In this document: in pieces, positions 1 to 7,423 of the stretch
Layout: every line of letters begins with the position of its first letter
Position numbering within the stretch: position 1 is the first letter of the stretch
Assembly (NCBI GenBank): GCA_964625865.1
Contig: CAZVEV010000043.1
Coordinates: 1-29,249, forward strand
Direction of reading: 5' to 3'
From: CAZVEV01 sp964625865
Lineage (GTDB): Bacteria; Planctomycetota; Phycisphaerae; SM23-33
Length of the DNA stretch: 29,249 nucleotides
Notes under the pieces: generated by a model
Told to the model about the DNA's origin: nothing
What the model saw: only the letters and a program-made list of their open reading frames with translations
Databases searched by the model: none
Position numbers and translations under genes: made by a program

Positions 1-147
1 ACAGACAATCCCTCCAAAGTGTTACCCTAAATCAGGCCCTTTTGAACCACGCCGATAATTCAAACGGAGAGATGGTCACAGACTCATTGCATCCATTTAC
101 GTTTTCGCTGTTTCTGTAATTCTCTACTCAAGTCTTCTTGTTTCTTA

Positions 148-174
148 ATCTGTGTCATCTGCGAAATCTGCGGC
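148..174. repeat. Three 9-bp direct repeats (ATCTGNGNN) upstream of sulfatase
   Basis: Three consecutive 9-bp units, atctgtgtc, atctgcgaa and atctgcggc, lie at 148-174 and are followed by a T-rich tract. Read as protein the stretch gives a Leu/Arg/Cys-rich peptide unlike any sulfatase N-terminus, so I treat it as non-coding. From memory, similar 'ATCTGTG..ATCTGCG' strings recur between genes in planctomycete genomes; this was not checked here. Confidence 0.6.
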
Positions 175-359
175 TAGGCCGTTGCTGTTTCTTCTGTTGT
201 TTTCTCTCTTGTTTGTGCTGTGTTTCGAGCAATTCCTCGACCAAAGGTCCAGATGCGATTGCCCTGTCTCCGCATCGATGCTTTCGGTGCCTTCAGAGCG
301 TGCACGTGTTTCCCGCTCCCTGTACAATGCCAACCAGTCCAAACACGAAGGAGCCGGCC

Positions 360-1832
360 GTGAAAGCGATCATGGTGATGTTCGATTCCCTCAACCGTCA
401 CATGCTTCCCGCCTACGGGTGCGATTGGGTCCACGCGCCCAACTTCTCGCGTCTGGCCCGGCGGACTGTCACGTTCGACAACGCCTACGTCGGCTCGATG
501 CCGTGCATGCCCGCCCGGCGGGAACTGCACGCGGGGCGATACAACTTCCTTCACCGCGGCTGGGGCCCGATCGAGCCGTTTGACGACTCCATGCCCGAGA
601 TCCTCAAGTCCGCGGGCGTCCACACGCACCTGGTCAGCGACCACTACCACTACTGGGAAGAGGGGGGCTGCACCTACCACACGCGGTACGCCACCTGGGA
701 CTGTCACCGAGGCCAGGAGGGCGACCCGTGGCGGGTTAACATGACCGACGACGTGCGGATTCCCGAGACGCGCAACCACGGCGGACGGGACAACCGGTGG
801 CTGCGCAACGACTGGGTCAACCGCCACTACATGCCCGCCGAGTCTGACTGGCCCCAGGCCAAGACGTTTGCAGCCGGGCTGGAGTTCCTCCGCACCAATC
901 ACGCTGCGGACAACTGGCTGCTCCACATGGAGACCTTCGATCCGCACGAGCCCTACTTCGTGCCCCCCAAGTACATCGACATGTACCCGCACGAGTACAC
1001 CGGCGCGCATTGGGACTGGCCTCCGTATCGCGAGGTGACCGAAGACCCCCAGTCCGTCCACCATCTGCGCTGTCTCAACGCCGCCCTGATCAGCATGTGT
1101 GACGCGTATCTGGGCAAGGTGCTCGACCTGATGGACGAACTGGACCTGTGGAAAGACACGATGCTGATCGTCAACACCGACCACGGGTTCCTCCTGGGTG
1201 AGCACGACTGCTGGGCCAAGTGCTGGGCGCCGTTCTACAACGAAATCGCCCACGTGCCGCTGTTCGTGTGGGACCCCCGCATCGGCTGCGCGGGCAAGCG
1301 GCGCAGCAGCCTGGTCCAGACGATCGACCTGGCGCCGACGCTGCTGGAGTACTTCGGCCGGGACAGGCCCCCCGACATGCAAGGCGTGCCGCTGGCCGAG
1401 ACGATCGCCCACGATACGCCCGTCCGCCGGGCCGGGCTGTTCGGGCAGTTCGGCGGACACGTCAACGTAACCGACGGGCAGTACGTCTACATGCGGGCCC
1501 CCGCGGATCAAGACAACGCTCCGCTCCACGAGTACACACTCATGCCGACCCACATGCGCCGGACGTTCAGCGTGGACGAATTGCAGGATATCCAACTCGC
1601 CGAGCCCATGCCGTTCACCAAGGGCTGCCGCACAATGAAGATCGCCTCACGCGGCAATTGGCGCACGCACCAGTTCGGCACGATGCTGTTTGACCTGGCG
1701 GCCGACCCGAAACAGGAGACACCCCTGCGGGACGAAGCGGCCGAGAAACGAATGACCGATTTGCTGATCGAGGCCATGCGGGCCAACGACGCTCCAGCCG
1801 ACCAGTTCACCCGGCTAGGCATCGATGATTGA
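360..1832 (+). CDS. Sulfatase family hydrolase without signal peptide
   Basis: Alkaline-phosphatase-fold sulfatase of about 490 residues, expected to hydrolyse sulfate (or related) esters. The protein begins VKAIMVMFDSLNRHMLPAYG, with the early metal-binding Asp at residue 9. The modification motif is C-M-P-A-R with Cys49, the residue normally converted to formylglycine, and a C-terminal TDHG supplies further metal ligands. I chose GTG at 360 because AAGGAG ends about 6 nt upstream and homology starts there. The frame is open back to 138, but that extension translates repeat DNA. An ATG at 327 is the alternative start. No signal peptide or lipobox is visible with the GTG start, so the enzyme looks cytoplasmic, unlike most planctomycete sulfatases. 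The motif has Ala where classical sulfatases carry Ser/Thr/Cys (CxPxR kept). Substrate unknown. Confidence 0.88.
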   Translation: MKAIMVMFDSLNRHMLPAYGCDWVHAPNFSRLARRTVTFDNAYVGSMPCMPARRELHAGRYNFLHRGWGPIEPFDDSMPEILKSAGVHTHLVSDHYHYWEEGGCTYHTRYATWDCHRGQEGDPWRVNMTDDVRIPETRNHGGRDNRWLRNDWVNRHYMPAESDWPQAKTFAAGLEFLRTNHAADNWLLHMETFDPHEPYFVPPKYIDMYPHEYTGAHWDWPPYREVTEDPQSVHHLRCLNAALISMCDAYLGKVLDLMDELDLWKDTMLIVNTDHGFLLGEHDCWAKCWAPFYNEIAHVPLFVWDPRIGCAGKRRSSLVQTIDLAPTLLEYFGRDRPPDMQGVPLAETIAHDTPVRRAGLFGQFGGHVNVTDGQYVYMRAPADQDNAPLHEYTLMPTHMRRTFSVDELQDIQLAEPMPFTKGCRTMKIASRGNWRTHQFGTMLFDLAADPKQETPLRDEAAEKRMTDLLIEAMRANDAPADQFTRLGIDD

Positions 1833-1871
1833 CACGTTCGGTCCGTTCGCCCCGTCACCGCCAAAAGGGTA

Positions 1872-1900
1872 TTGACAGGCCCTCTTGCGATGACTAGTAT
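1872..1900 (+). promoter_or_regulatory. Sigma70-type promoter of gap
   Basis: TTGACA at 1872-1877 matches the -35 consensus perfectly. A 17-nt spacer separates it from TAGTAT at 1895-1900 (4 of 6 matches to TATAAT). Transcription would start near 1907, giving a leader of about 95 nt before the gap start codon. It lies in the 169-nt gap between the sulfatase and gap. Confidence 0.72.
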
Positions 1901-2001
1901 TCGCTGCCCCGCTGAGTCGTGGGGAGCGGACAGGACAGGCTGACGCGCAGACACACAGCATTGGAAAGAGCTGAAAGAAGAAGCTGAAAGGAGCCATTAA
2001 C

Positions 2002-3015
2002 ATGGCAGTGAAGGTTGGAATCAACGGTTTCGGGCGTATTGGGCGGCTGGTATTCCGCGCGATGTGCGAGCGCGGCGCCGACGCGTTCGAGGTTGCGGCG
2101 ATCAACGATCTTGCCGACGTGGAGATGATGGCGCACCTGCTGAAGTACGACTCGACCCAGGGCAGGTTCCCGGGCACGGTCGAGGTCGACGGGCAGAACA
2201 TCGTGGTCAACGGCAAGGCGATTCCGACGCTGACCGAGCGGAATCCGGCGAACCTGCCGTGGGACGGTGTGGACGTGGCCCTCGAGAGCACGGGCGTGTT
2301 CCGCGACAACAAGACCGACGACAAGGCCGGCTATGACAGCCACCTCGACGCCGGCGCCAAGCGCGTGGTGATCTCCGCCCCGGCCAAGGGCACGGCGGCG
2401 ATGGTGGTCCTGGGCGTCAACGACGAGGTCCTGACCCCGGAGATCACGTGCGTCTCGAACGCCTCGTGCACGACCAACAGCCTGGCCCCCGTGGTCAAGG
2501 TTCTCCACGAGAAGTTCGGCGTGGTCAAGGGCCTGATGGTGACCTGTCACGGCTACACCAACGACCAGTGCATCCTGGACTTCATCCACAGCGACCCGCG
2601 TCGTGCACGTGCGGCGGCGGTCAACATCATTCCGACCACCACGGGCGCCGCGGCGGCGGTGGGCAAGGTCCTGCCGGATCTCAACGGCAAGCTGGACGGG
2701 TACGCCCTCCGCGTGCCGATCCCCACCGGGTCGATCACGGACCTGACGGTGGAACTGGCCAACGACACGACGGCTGACGAGATCAACGCGGCGATCAAGG
2801 AAGCGGCCGCCGGCGCGATGGCGGGCGTCATCGAGTACACCGATGATCCGATCGTCTCTGCCGACATCGTGCATCACCCGGCCAGCAGCATCTTCGATTC
2901 GGGCAACACGAAGGTGATCGGCGGGAACATGGCAAAGGTGACGATGTGGTACGACAACGAGTGGGGCTACTCGAACCGCTCGGTCGACCTGATCGAGAAA
3001 CTCGCGGCGCTGTAG
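2002..3015 (+). CDS. gap: Glyceraldehyde-3-phosphate dehydrogenase
   Basis: Oxidises glyceraldehyde-3-phosphate to 1,3-bisphosphoglycerate with NAD(P)+, in the cytoplasmic lower branch of glycolysis. The length (337 aa) is normal for the family. The Rossmann motif NGFGRIGR is at residues 8-15. The catalytic Cys156 lies in SNASCTTNSLAP. The catalytic base His183 lies in CHGYTNDQ. The substrate-binding segment IIPTTTGAA and the C-terminal WYDNEWGYSNR are intact. An AAGGAG sequence sits about 9 nt before the ATG, and a strong promoter lies further upstream. pgk follows on the same strand but is separated from gap by a two-gene MNT/HEPN insertion, which is unusual because gap and pgk are commonly adjacent. 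NAD versus NADP preference cannot be settled from sequence alone. Confidence 0.97.
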   Translation: MAVKVGINGFGRIGRLVFRAMCERGADAFEVAAINDLADVEMMAHLLKYDSTQGRFPGTVEVDGQNIVVNGKAIPTLTERNPANLPWDGVDVALESTGVFRDNKTDDKAGYDSHLDAGAKRVVISAPAKGTAAMVVLGVNDEVLTPEITCVSNASCTTNSLAPVVKVLHEKFGVVKGLMVTCHGYTNDQCILDFIHSDPRRARAAAVNIIPTTTGAAAAVGKVLPDLNGKLDGYALRVPIPTGSITDLTVELANDTTADEINAAIKEAAAGAMAGVIEYTDDPIVSADIVHHPASSIFDSGNTKVIGGNMAKVTMWYDNEWGYSNRSVDLIEKLAAL

Positions 3016-3044
3016 GGCTTGCGAGTTGACCGGATGCGCGTGAC

Positions 3045-3079
3045 AATCGGGCCCGCCGTGATGATCGGCGGGCCCGATT
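3045..3079 (+). terminator. Stem-loop after gap
   Basis: A perfect 14-bp GC-rich stem (AATCGGGCCCGCCG paired with its complement at 3066-3079) with a 7-nt loop begins 30 nt after the gap stop. No T-run follows, so it may be an attenuating or 3'-end stabilising hairpin rather than a full intrinsic terminator. It separates gap from the inserted MNT/HEPN pair. Confidence 0.6.
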
Positions 3080-3110
3080 CAATCCGTCGCCGGCGGGCAT
3101 GAGGCAGACC

Positions 3111-3425
3111 ATGGATCAGAACGAGTTACTGACGCGGATCAAGGCCCCGTTGGCCGACGCGTTCGGCCTGCGGCTGCGCGGCGTGGTGCTCTACGGTTCA
3201 GAGGCCCGCGGCAACGCCGAGCCTGACAGCGACATCGACGTGCTGGTTCTCCTGGCGGCGCCCTTCGATTACGGCAAGGACCTGACGGTCTGCATCAACG
3301 TGCTTTACCCGCTGGTGCTGGAGCTTGAACGGCCGATCCATGCTTCGCCAACGGACATCGCCGAATACGAAGCGCAGGAGTTTCCCCTGTATCGCAACGC
3401 CAGGCGGGAGGGGATTCTGATATGA
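3111..3425 (+). CDS. MNT-type nucleotidyltransferase (HEPN partner, antitoxin-like)
   Basis: Small nucleotidyltransferase of 104 residues in the minimal (MNT) DNA polymerase beta-like family. The signature GSEARGNAEPDSDIDVLV spans residues 29-46. It has the GS pair (29-30) and the metal-binding aspartates D41 and D43. MNT proteins are usually encoded beside HEPN proteins; in characterised pairs (e.g. MntA/HepT) the MNT protein acts as antitoxin by AMPylating the HEPN toxin. The stop codon overlaps the HEPN start by 4 nt (ATGA), implying translational coupling. I prefer the ATG at 3111, with GAGG 6 nt upstream, over the in-frame ATG at 3099. The pair interrupts gap-pgk. The specific activity here is inferred from the family. 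Confidence 0.85.
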   Translation: MDQNELLTRIKAPLADAFGLRLRGVVLYGSEARGNAEPDSDIDVLVLLAAPFDYGKDLTVCINVLYPLVLELERPIHASPTDIAEYEAQEFPLYRNARREGILI

Positions 3426-3841
3426 ACAGATATGCCGCGGATCTCTGGGACCGTGCGGGCAAGTCGCTGGTTGTGGCAAGGGCGGTTTTGGCTCTCGATC
3501 CTGATGCGGTGGCGTCCAGGGCGTACTATGCCGCCTTCTATGCCGTCTCGGCGCACTTTGCTCTCGATGATATAAGTTTCATCAAGCATTCCGCTGTCGA
3601 GGCGGCTGTCCATCGCGATCTCGTGAAACCGGGCATTTGGCCCAAGACGCTGGGGCGAGGCTACTCCACCTTGTACGAATTGCGTACGACCGGCGATTAC
3701 GGCGGGTCAAAGCGCGTCTCCCCCGGTGAAGCCGAGCGGGCCGTGGAGATTGCCGCGGCGATTATCGAGGCAATCGCTGGAATTCGTGCTGATGAGTTCG
3801 CGGATTTGGGCGAGAATTCTGAGCCGAAGTCCGACGCGTGA
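3422..3841 (+). CDS. HEPN domain protein (toxin-like partner of MNT)
   Basis: A 139-residue all-helical protein of the HEPN/UPF0332 type. It has the family signature ASRAYYAAFYAVSAHFAL near residues 31-48, a conserved HS at 56-57, and LRTTGDYG near residues 96-103. HEPN proteins paired with MNT partners are often RNases that act as toxins. I find no R-x4-6-H motif: no His follows any Arg at that spacing, so either this subfamily uses other residues or the protein is not a nuclease. It is translationally coupled to the upstream MNT gene by a 4-nt overlap. Wobble positions are noticeably less GC-rich than in gap and pgk, which suggests acquisition by transfer. The acidic tail (DLGENSEPKSDA) looks disordered. 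Confidence 0.82.
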   Translation: MNRYAADLWDRAGKSLVVARAVLALDPDAVASRAYYAAFYAVSAHFALDDISFIKHSAVEAAVHRDLVKPGIWPKTLGRGYSTLYELRTTGDYGGSKRVSPGEAERAVEIAAAIIEAIAGIRADEFADLGENSEPKSDA

Positions 3842-3899
3842 TTGCGCTGACGAGTTGATGTGACAGACGACAAACAACAGACAGGAAAAGGGCTCAACG

Positions 3900-5153
3900 A
3901 TGGCAACCAGGACGATTGCGGATATTGACGTTTCGGGCAAGCGGGTGTTTGTGCGTGTGGATTTCAACGTGCCGTTGGCTGACGGGGCTGTAACCGACGA
4001 CAAGCGGATCGTCGCCGCCCTGCCGACGATCCAGGCGATCATCAACGGTGGGGGGCGGGCGATCCTGGCCAGTCACCTGGGCCGGCCGGCCGGGACGGGC
4101 TTCGAAGAGGCCTTCAGCCTGGCCCCGGCCGCCCAGCGGCTGGGCGAGTTGCTGGGCAAGCCTGTGCGCCTGGGCCCGCCCGAGGTCGTCGGGCCTGACG
4201 CCGAGGCGGCGGCTGGCGAACTGGGCGACGGCGAGGTGATGCTCCTGGAGAACGTTCGGTTCGCCGCGGGCGAGAAGATGCCCGACAAGGCCAAGAAGAA
4301 CCCCGACGGCCAGTTGACCCCCGAGCAGCAGGCGACGCTGGATGAGTTCGTCGCGGCGTTGGCGGCGCTGGGCGAGGTGTACGTTAATGACGCGTTCGGC
4401 ACGTGTCATCGCAAGCACGCGAGCATGTACGGCGTGGCCAGGGCCATCCAGGCCAAAGGCGGTCCCGCGGTGGCCGGCTTCCTCGTCGAGAAGGAGATCA
4501 CCTATCTCGCCGACGCCGTCGCCGAGCCGAAGCGTCCCTTCGTCGCCGTGCTTGGCGGGGCCAAGGTCTCGGACAAGATCAAGCTGATCTCCATGCTGCT
4601 GGACAAGGTCGACCGGATCCTGATCGGCGGGGCGATGGCCTACACGCTGCTCAAGAGCCAGTCCGTCTCGGTGGGCAAGAGCCTGGTCGAGGAAGACCAG
4701 GTCGACGCGATGGCCGACCTGCTGGACCGTGCGGCGGGCAAGATCCTCCTGCCGTGCGACCACGTGGGCACGGACGACTTCGCCGCCGGCCTGCCGGTGA
4801 CGATCGAGGGTGTCGACATTCCCGACGACCTGATGGGCATGGACATCGGGCCCAAGTCGGCCGAGGCGTTCGGTGCGGTCATCCGTGAGGCCGGCACGGT
4901 GGTCTGGAACGGGCCGATGGGCGTCTTCGAACGCGAGCAGTATGCGGGCGGCACGAAGGCGGTGGCCGTTTCGCTGGCCGAGGCGACCGACGCGGGAACC
5001 GTCAGCGTTATCGGCGGGGGCGACTCGGCGTCGGCGGTCGGTCAGATGGGCCTTGCCGACCGGATGACGCACGTGTCGACCGGCGGCGGGGCGTCGCTGA
5101 CGTACCTCGAGGGCAAGCCCATGCCCCCCATAGAAGTCCTTGACGACAAGTGA
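3900..5153 (+). CDS. pgk: Phosphoglycerate kinase
   Basis: Transfers phosphate from 1,3-bisphosphoglycerate to ADP; cytoplasmic glycolytic enzyme that follows GapDH. Its 417 residues are full-length for the bacterial family. The N-domain substrate motifs RVDFNVP (19-25) and SHLGRP (58-63) are intact, as are LGGAKVSDKI in the middle and the nucleotide-binding IGGGDSASAV near residues 371-380, followed by STGGGASLTYLEGK. AGGAAAAGGG lies upstream of the ATG. The gene starts 58 nt after the HEPN gene. It may be transcribed from the gap promoter by read-through; I saw no clear promoter of its own. A T-tailed hairpin follows the gene. Confidence 0.97.
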   Translation: MATRTIADIDVSGKRVFVRVDFNVPLADGAVTDDKRIVAALPTIQAIINGGGRAILASHLGRPAGTGFEEAFSLAPAAQRLGELLGKPVRLGPPEVVGPDAEAAAGELGDGEVMLLENVRFAAGEKMPDKAKKNPDGQLTPEQQATLDEFVAALAALGEVYVNDAFGTCHRKHASMYGVARAIQAKGGPAVAGFLVEKEITYLADAVAEPKRPFVAVLGGAKVSDKIKLISMLLDKVDRILIGGAMAYTLLKSQSVSVGKSLVEEDQVDAMADLLDRAAGKILLPCDHVGTDDFAAGLPVTIEGVDIPDDLMGMDIGPKSAEAFGAVIREAGTVVWNGPMGVFEREQYAGGTKAVAVSLAEATDAGTVSVIGGGDSASAVGQMGLADRMTHVSTGGGASLTYLEGKPMPPIEVLDDK

Positions 5154-5168
5154 TCTGCGGCGCATAAT
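5140..5168 (+). promoter_or_regulatory. Predicted promoter at the pgk/rpe junction
   Basis: TTGACG at 5140-5145 (5 of 6 matches) and CATAAT at 5163-5168 (5 of 6) are separated by exactly 17 nt. The -35 box overlaps the last codons of pgk. Transcription would begin near 5175, immediately before the hairpin at 5181-5210. This is the likely promoter for the rpe-accD group, with a hairpin at the very start of the transcript. Confidence 0.6.
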
Positions 5169-5180
5169 ATGGTGGATGAC

Positions 5181-5210
5181 AAAGCCCACGGAAATCCCTC
5201 CGTGGGTTTT
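5181..5210 (+). terminator. Intrinsic terminator/leader hairpin after pgk
   Basis: Twelve-base stem (AAAGCCCACGGA with TCCGTGGGTTTT, one G-T pair) with a 6-nt loop and a TTTT tail. It fits an intrinsic terminator for pgk. Because a good promoter lies directly upstream at 5140-5168, it could also act as a leader hairpin of the rpe transcript. Confidence 0.75.
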
Positions 5211-5230
5211 GCACTGTGTGAGATACAACG

Positions 5231-5938
5231 TTGAGTATCGAGCGTGGAAACCCATGGCGGGCCCTCGGTGCCGGGCCCCTGATTGCTCCCTCGCTCCTGG
5301 CGTGCGACTTCGCCAGGATCGGCGAGGAGATTGATCGCGTGCTGGCCGCCGGGGCCGACGTGATCCACGTGGACGTCATGGACGGGCATTTCGTGACGAA
5401 CCTGTCGATGGGGCCGCCGGTGGTCGAATCGATTCGCAAGCACACCGACGCCCCGCTGGACGTGCACATCATGGTGACCGACCCGGCGTACTACATCGAA
5501 CGGTTCGCCGACGCCGGCGCCGACAGCATCACCTTCCACGTCGAGGCGACCGATGAGCCGCTGAAGCTGATCGATCGTCTGCGCGAACTGGGACTCGGGG
5601 CGGGCGTGTCGCTGAGGCCCGTCACCGCCGCCAATGCCCTCGGCGAGGTGGCCCGCGCCGTCGACATGGTGCTGGTGATGACCGTCGAGCCCGGTTACGG
5701 TGGGCAGGCGTTCATGACCGATATGCTGGACAAGATCCGCGACGTGCGCGCCGTGCTTCGCGACGATCAGCACGTCGAGGTCGACGGCGGGATCAACTTC
5801 GAGACGATCGCCCTGTGTGCCGAAGCCGGTGCCGACGTCTTCGTTGCCGGCAATGGGGTGTTCCGTTCCGACGACCCGCACGCGGCGATAGTCGCGTTGC
5901 GGCGATTGGCCCATGCGGTCAGAGGAACGGCGCCATGA
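5231..5938 (+). CDS. rpe: Ribulose-phosphate 3-epimerase
   Basis: Interconverts ribulose-5-phosphate and xylulose-5-phosphate in the pentose phosphate pathway; TIM-barrel metalloenzyme, cytoplasmic. With the start used here it has 235 residues. Metal ligands are visible: H46 and D48 in HVDVMDG, H79 in DVHIMV and D185 in EVDGGIN. The phosphate-binding loop MTVEPGYGGQAF is intact. The start is uncertain. TTG at 5231 is the only standard in-frame initiator I see before the conserved IAPSLLACDF block, and it has only a weak ribosome binding site; an ATG at 5254 is out of frame. The gene ends in a 4-nt ATGA overlap with the next gene, so the two are translationally coupled. Confidence 0.94.
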   Translation: MSIERGNPWRALGAGPLIAPSLLACDFARIGEEIDRVLAAGADVIHVDVMDGHFVTNLSMGPPVVESIRKHTDAPLDVHIMVTDPAYYIERFADAGADSITFHVEATDEPLKLIDRLRELGLGAGVSLRPVTAANALGEVARAVDMVLVMTVEPGYGGQAFMTDMLDKIRDVRAVLRDDQHVEVDGGINFETIALCAEAGADVFVAGNGVFRSDDPHAAIVALRRLAHAVRGTAP

Positions 5939-6534
5939 ACTGGACAAAGCGCGGTGAGCCGATGACGACCGTATACGTTGTACAGACCGGCCAGACAACG
6001 CTGGAGGAGGCCCGGCGCCTGGAATCCGCGGCCGGTGGGGCACTGACCGAGCAGGGCCTGGAAGAAGTGCGCTCCGCCGCGCGGGCCCTCGACGGCCACA
6101 AGATCAAGACCGTCTACGCCTGCACGGTGGGGGAGGGCGAGCGGCAGACGGCCGAGGTGCTCGCCGAGCAGCTCCATGCGAAGGTCCGGGACCACGGCGA
6201 ACTCCACGAGATTGACTACGGGCTGTGGCAGGGGCTGACGACCGAGGAGATCAAGCGGCGCCAGCCTCGCGTCTACCGCCAGTGGACCAAGGCGCCGGCA
6301 AGCGTTCGCCCCCCGGAGGGCGAGACGCTGGCCGAGGCCCAGCATCGCCTCCGGCACGCCCTGAAAGAAATCGTACGCAGACACAAGAACGGCACGGCCT
6401 TGCTGGTGCTTCGCCCCGTGGCGATGGGGCTCCTGAAGTGCCTTGCCGAAAACGGTGAGCTTGACGACCTGTGGCGCCACGTGGACCTGTCGTTCCGCTG
6501 GGGCTGCTACGACGTGGACGATCAATCGCTCTGA
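5935..6534 (+). CDS. Degenerate histidine-phosphatase (phosphoglycerate mutase-like) protein
   Basis: This 199-residue protein has the layout of the histidine phosphatase superfamily: a first strand, an LTEQGLEEVRSAARAL helix, RQTAE, a family-typical HEIDYGLWQGLT block, PEGETLAEAQHRL, and a late LLVLRPVAMGLL strand. The catalytic residues are gone. The RHG motif is QTG (residues 17-19), replacing both Arg and the phospho-accepting His. The second His (normally SHG) is replaced by L-R-P (159-161). Arg70 and the DYGLWQG region are retained. It should not be a phosphatase or mutase by the known mechanism; a binding or regulatory role is more likely. The ATG at 5935 has AGAGGA 8 nt upstream and overlaps the rpe stop. 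accD follows 12 nt later. Confidence 0.82.
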   Translation: MNWTKRGEPMTTVYVVQTGQTTLEEARRLESAAGGALTEQGLEEVRSAARALDGHKIKTVYACTVGEGERQTAEVLAEQLHAKVRDHGELHEIDYGLWQGLTTEEIKRRQPRVYRQWTKAPASVRPPEGETLAEAQHRLRHALKEIVRRHKNGTALLVLRPVAMGLLKCLAENGELDDLWRHVDLSFRWGCYDVDDQSL

Positions 6535-6546
6535 CCGGGAGAGACG

Positions 6547-7419
6547 ATGGCTGAGTCAGACGTAACGAACCCATACGAGACGCCGGGCGCCGACGAAGGC
6601 CCGGCCATTCGAGAGAAGCGCGACATTCCGGACGGGCTCTGGCTGCGATGCGGCGGGTGCGAGGGGATGCTCTACCGCAAGTCAGTGACCGAGAACCTGG
6701 AGATCTGCCCCGAGTGCGGACATCACTTCCGCCTCAGCGGGCGGCGCAGGCTGGACCACCTGGCCGATCCGGACTCGTTCGAGGAACTGTTCGAGACCGT
6801 CTCGACCAGCGATCCGCTGGACTTCAAGTGGGGCAGGCAGGAGTACACCCAGTACATCAGCGACTACCAGACCCGCACCGGCGCCACCGAGGGCGTGCTG
6901 ACGGGCATGGCCTACATCAAGGGGCGGCGGGTCGCGCTGGGGGTGATGGACAGCGAGTTCATCATGGGCTCCGTCGGGTCGGCCGTCGGGGAGAAGATCA
7001 CCCTCCTGATCGAGCGGGCCACCGAACAACGCGTGCCCCTCGTCGTCGTTTGCACCTCCGGCGGAATGCGGATGCAGGAAGGCGCGCTGAGCCTGATGCA
7101 GATGGCCAAGACGTCGGCCGCACTGGCCAGGTTTGACCAGGCCGGCGGGCTCTACATCGCCGTCCTGGTCGACCCGACGTACGGGGGGACGACGGCGAGT
7201 TTCGGCATGCTGGCCGACATCGTGCTCGCCGAGCCGGGCGCCATGATCGGCTTTGCCGGCCAGCGCGTCATCGCCAACACCATCAAGGCCGAACTGCCCG
7301 AAGGCTTCCAGCGGGCCGAGTTCCTGCTCGAACACGGATTCATCGACCGCATCGTGCCGCGACAGGAACTCCGCAGCGAGATCGCCCGCCTGATCGATTA
7401 CTGCTGGCATCCCGCATAA
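6547..7419 (+). CDS. accD: Acetyl-CoA carboxylase carboxyltransferase subunit beta
   Basis: Beta subunit of the carboxyltransferase that makes malonyl-CoA for fatty acid synthesis; it works in an alpha2beta2 complex with AccA, which is not encoded in this window. The 290-residue length is normal. The N-terminal zinc ribbon uses C35, C38, C54 and C57 (CGGC and CPEC). The crotonase-fold part contains TSGGMRMQEG, YGGTTASFGM, GAMIGFAGQRVI and LPEGFQRAEFLLEHG, all typical of AccD. GGAGAG precedes the ATG. It lies 12 nt after the pseudo-phosphatase gene and is probably cotranscribed with rpe. A palindromic element starts 5 bp after its stop codon. Confidence 0.96.
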   Translation: MAESDVTNPYETPGADEGPAIREKRDIPDGLWLRCGGCEGMLYRKSVTENLEICPECGHHFRLSGRRRLDHLADPDSFEELFETVSTSDPLDFKWGRQEYTQYISDYQTRTGATEGVLTGMAYIKGRRVALGVMDSEFIMGSVGSAVGEKITLLIERATEQRVPLVVVCTSGGMRMQEGALSLMQMAKTSAALARFDQAGGLYIAVLVDPTYGGTTASFGMLADIVLAEPGAMIGFAGQRVIANTIKAELPEGFQRAEFLLEHGFIDRIVPRQELRSEIARLIDYCWHPA

Positions 7420-7423
7420 CACG

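Noticed and set aside
138..359. N-terminal extension of the sulfatase frame back to 138
   Set aside because: It translates the 9-bp repeats and a T-rich tract into a Cys/Leu/Arg-rich peptide. The GTG at 360 has an AAGGAG site and marks the start of homology.
174..1595. Long open frame on the minus strand under the sulfatase
   Set aside because: Composition is the antisense shadow of a GC-rich gene (His/Val/Arg-rich, no domain), with no ribosome binding site.
3894..5255. 453-codon minus-strand frame antisense to pgk
   Set aside because: It mirrors pgk codon periodicity. pgk itself has every catalytic motif.
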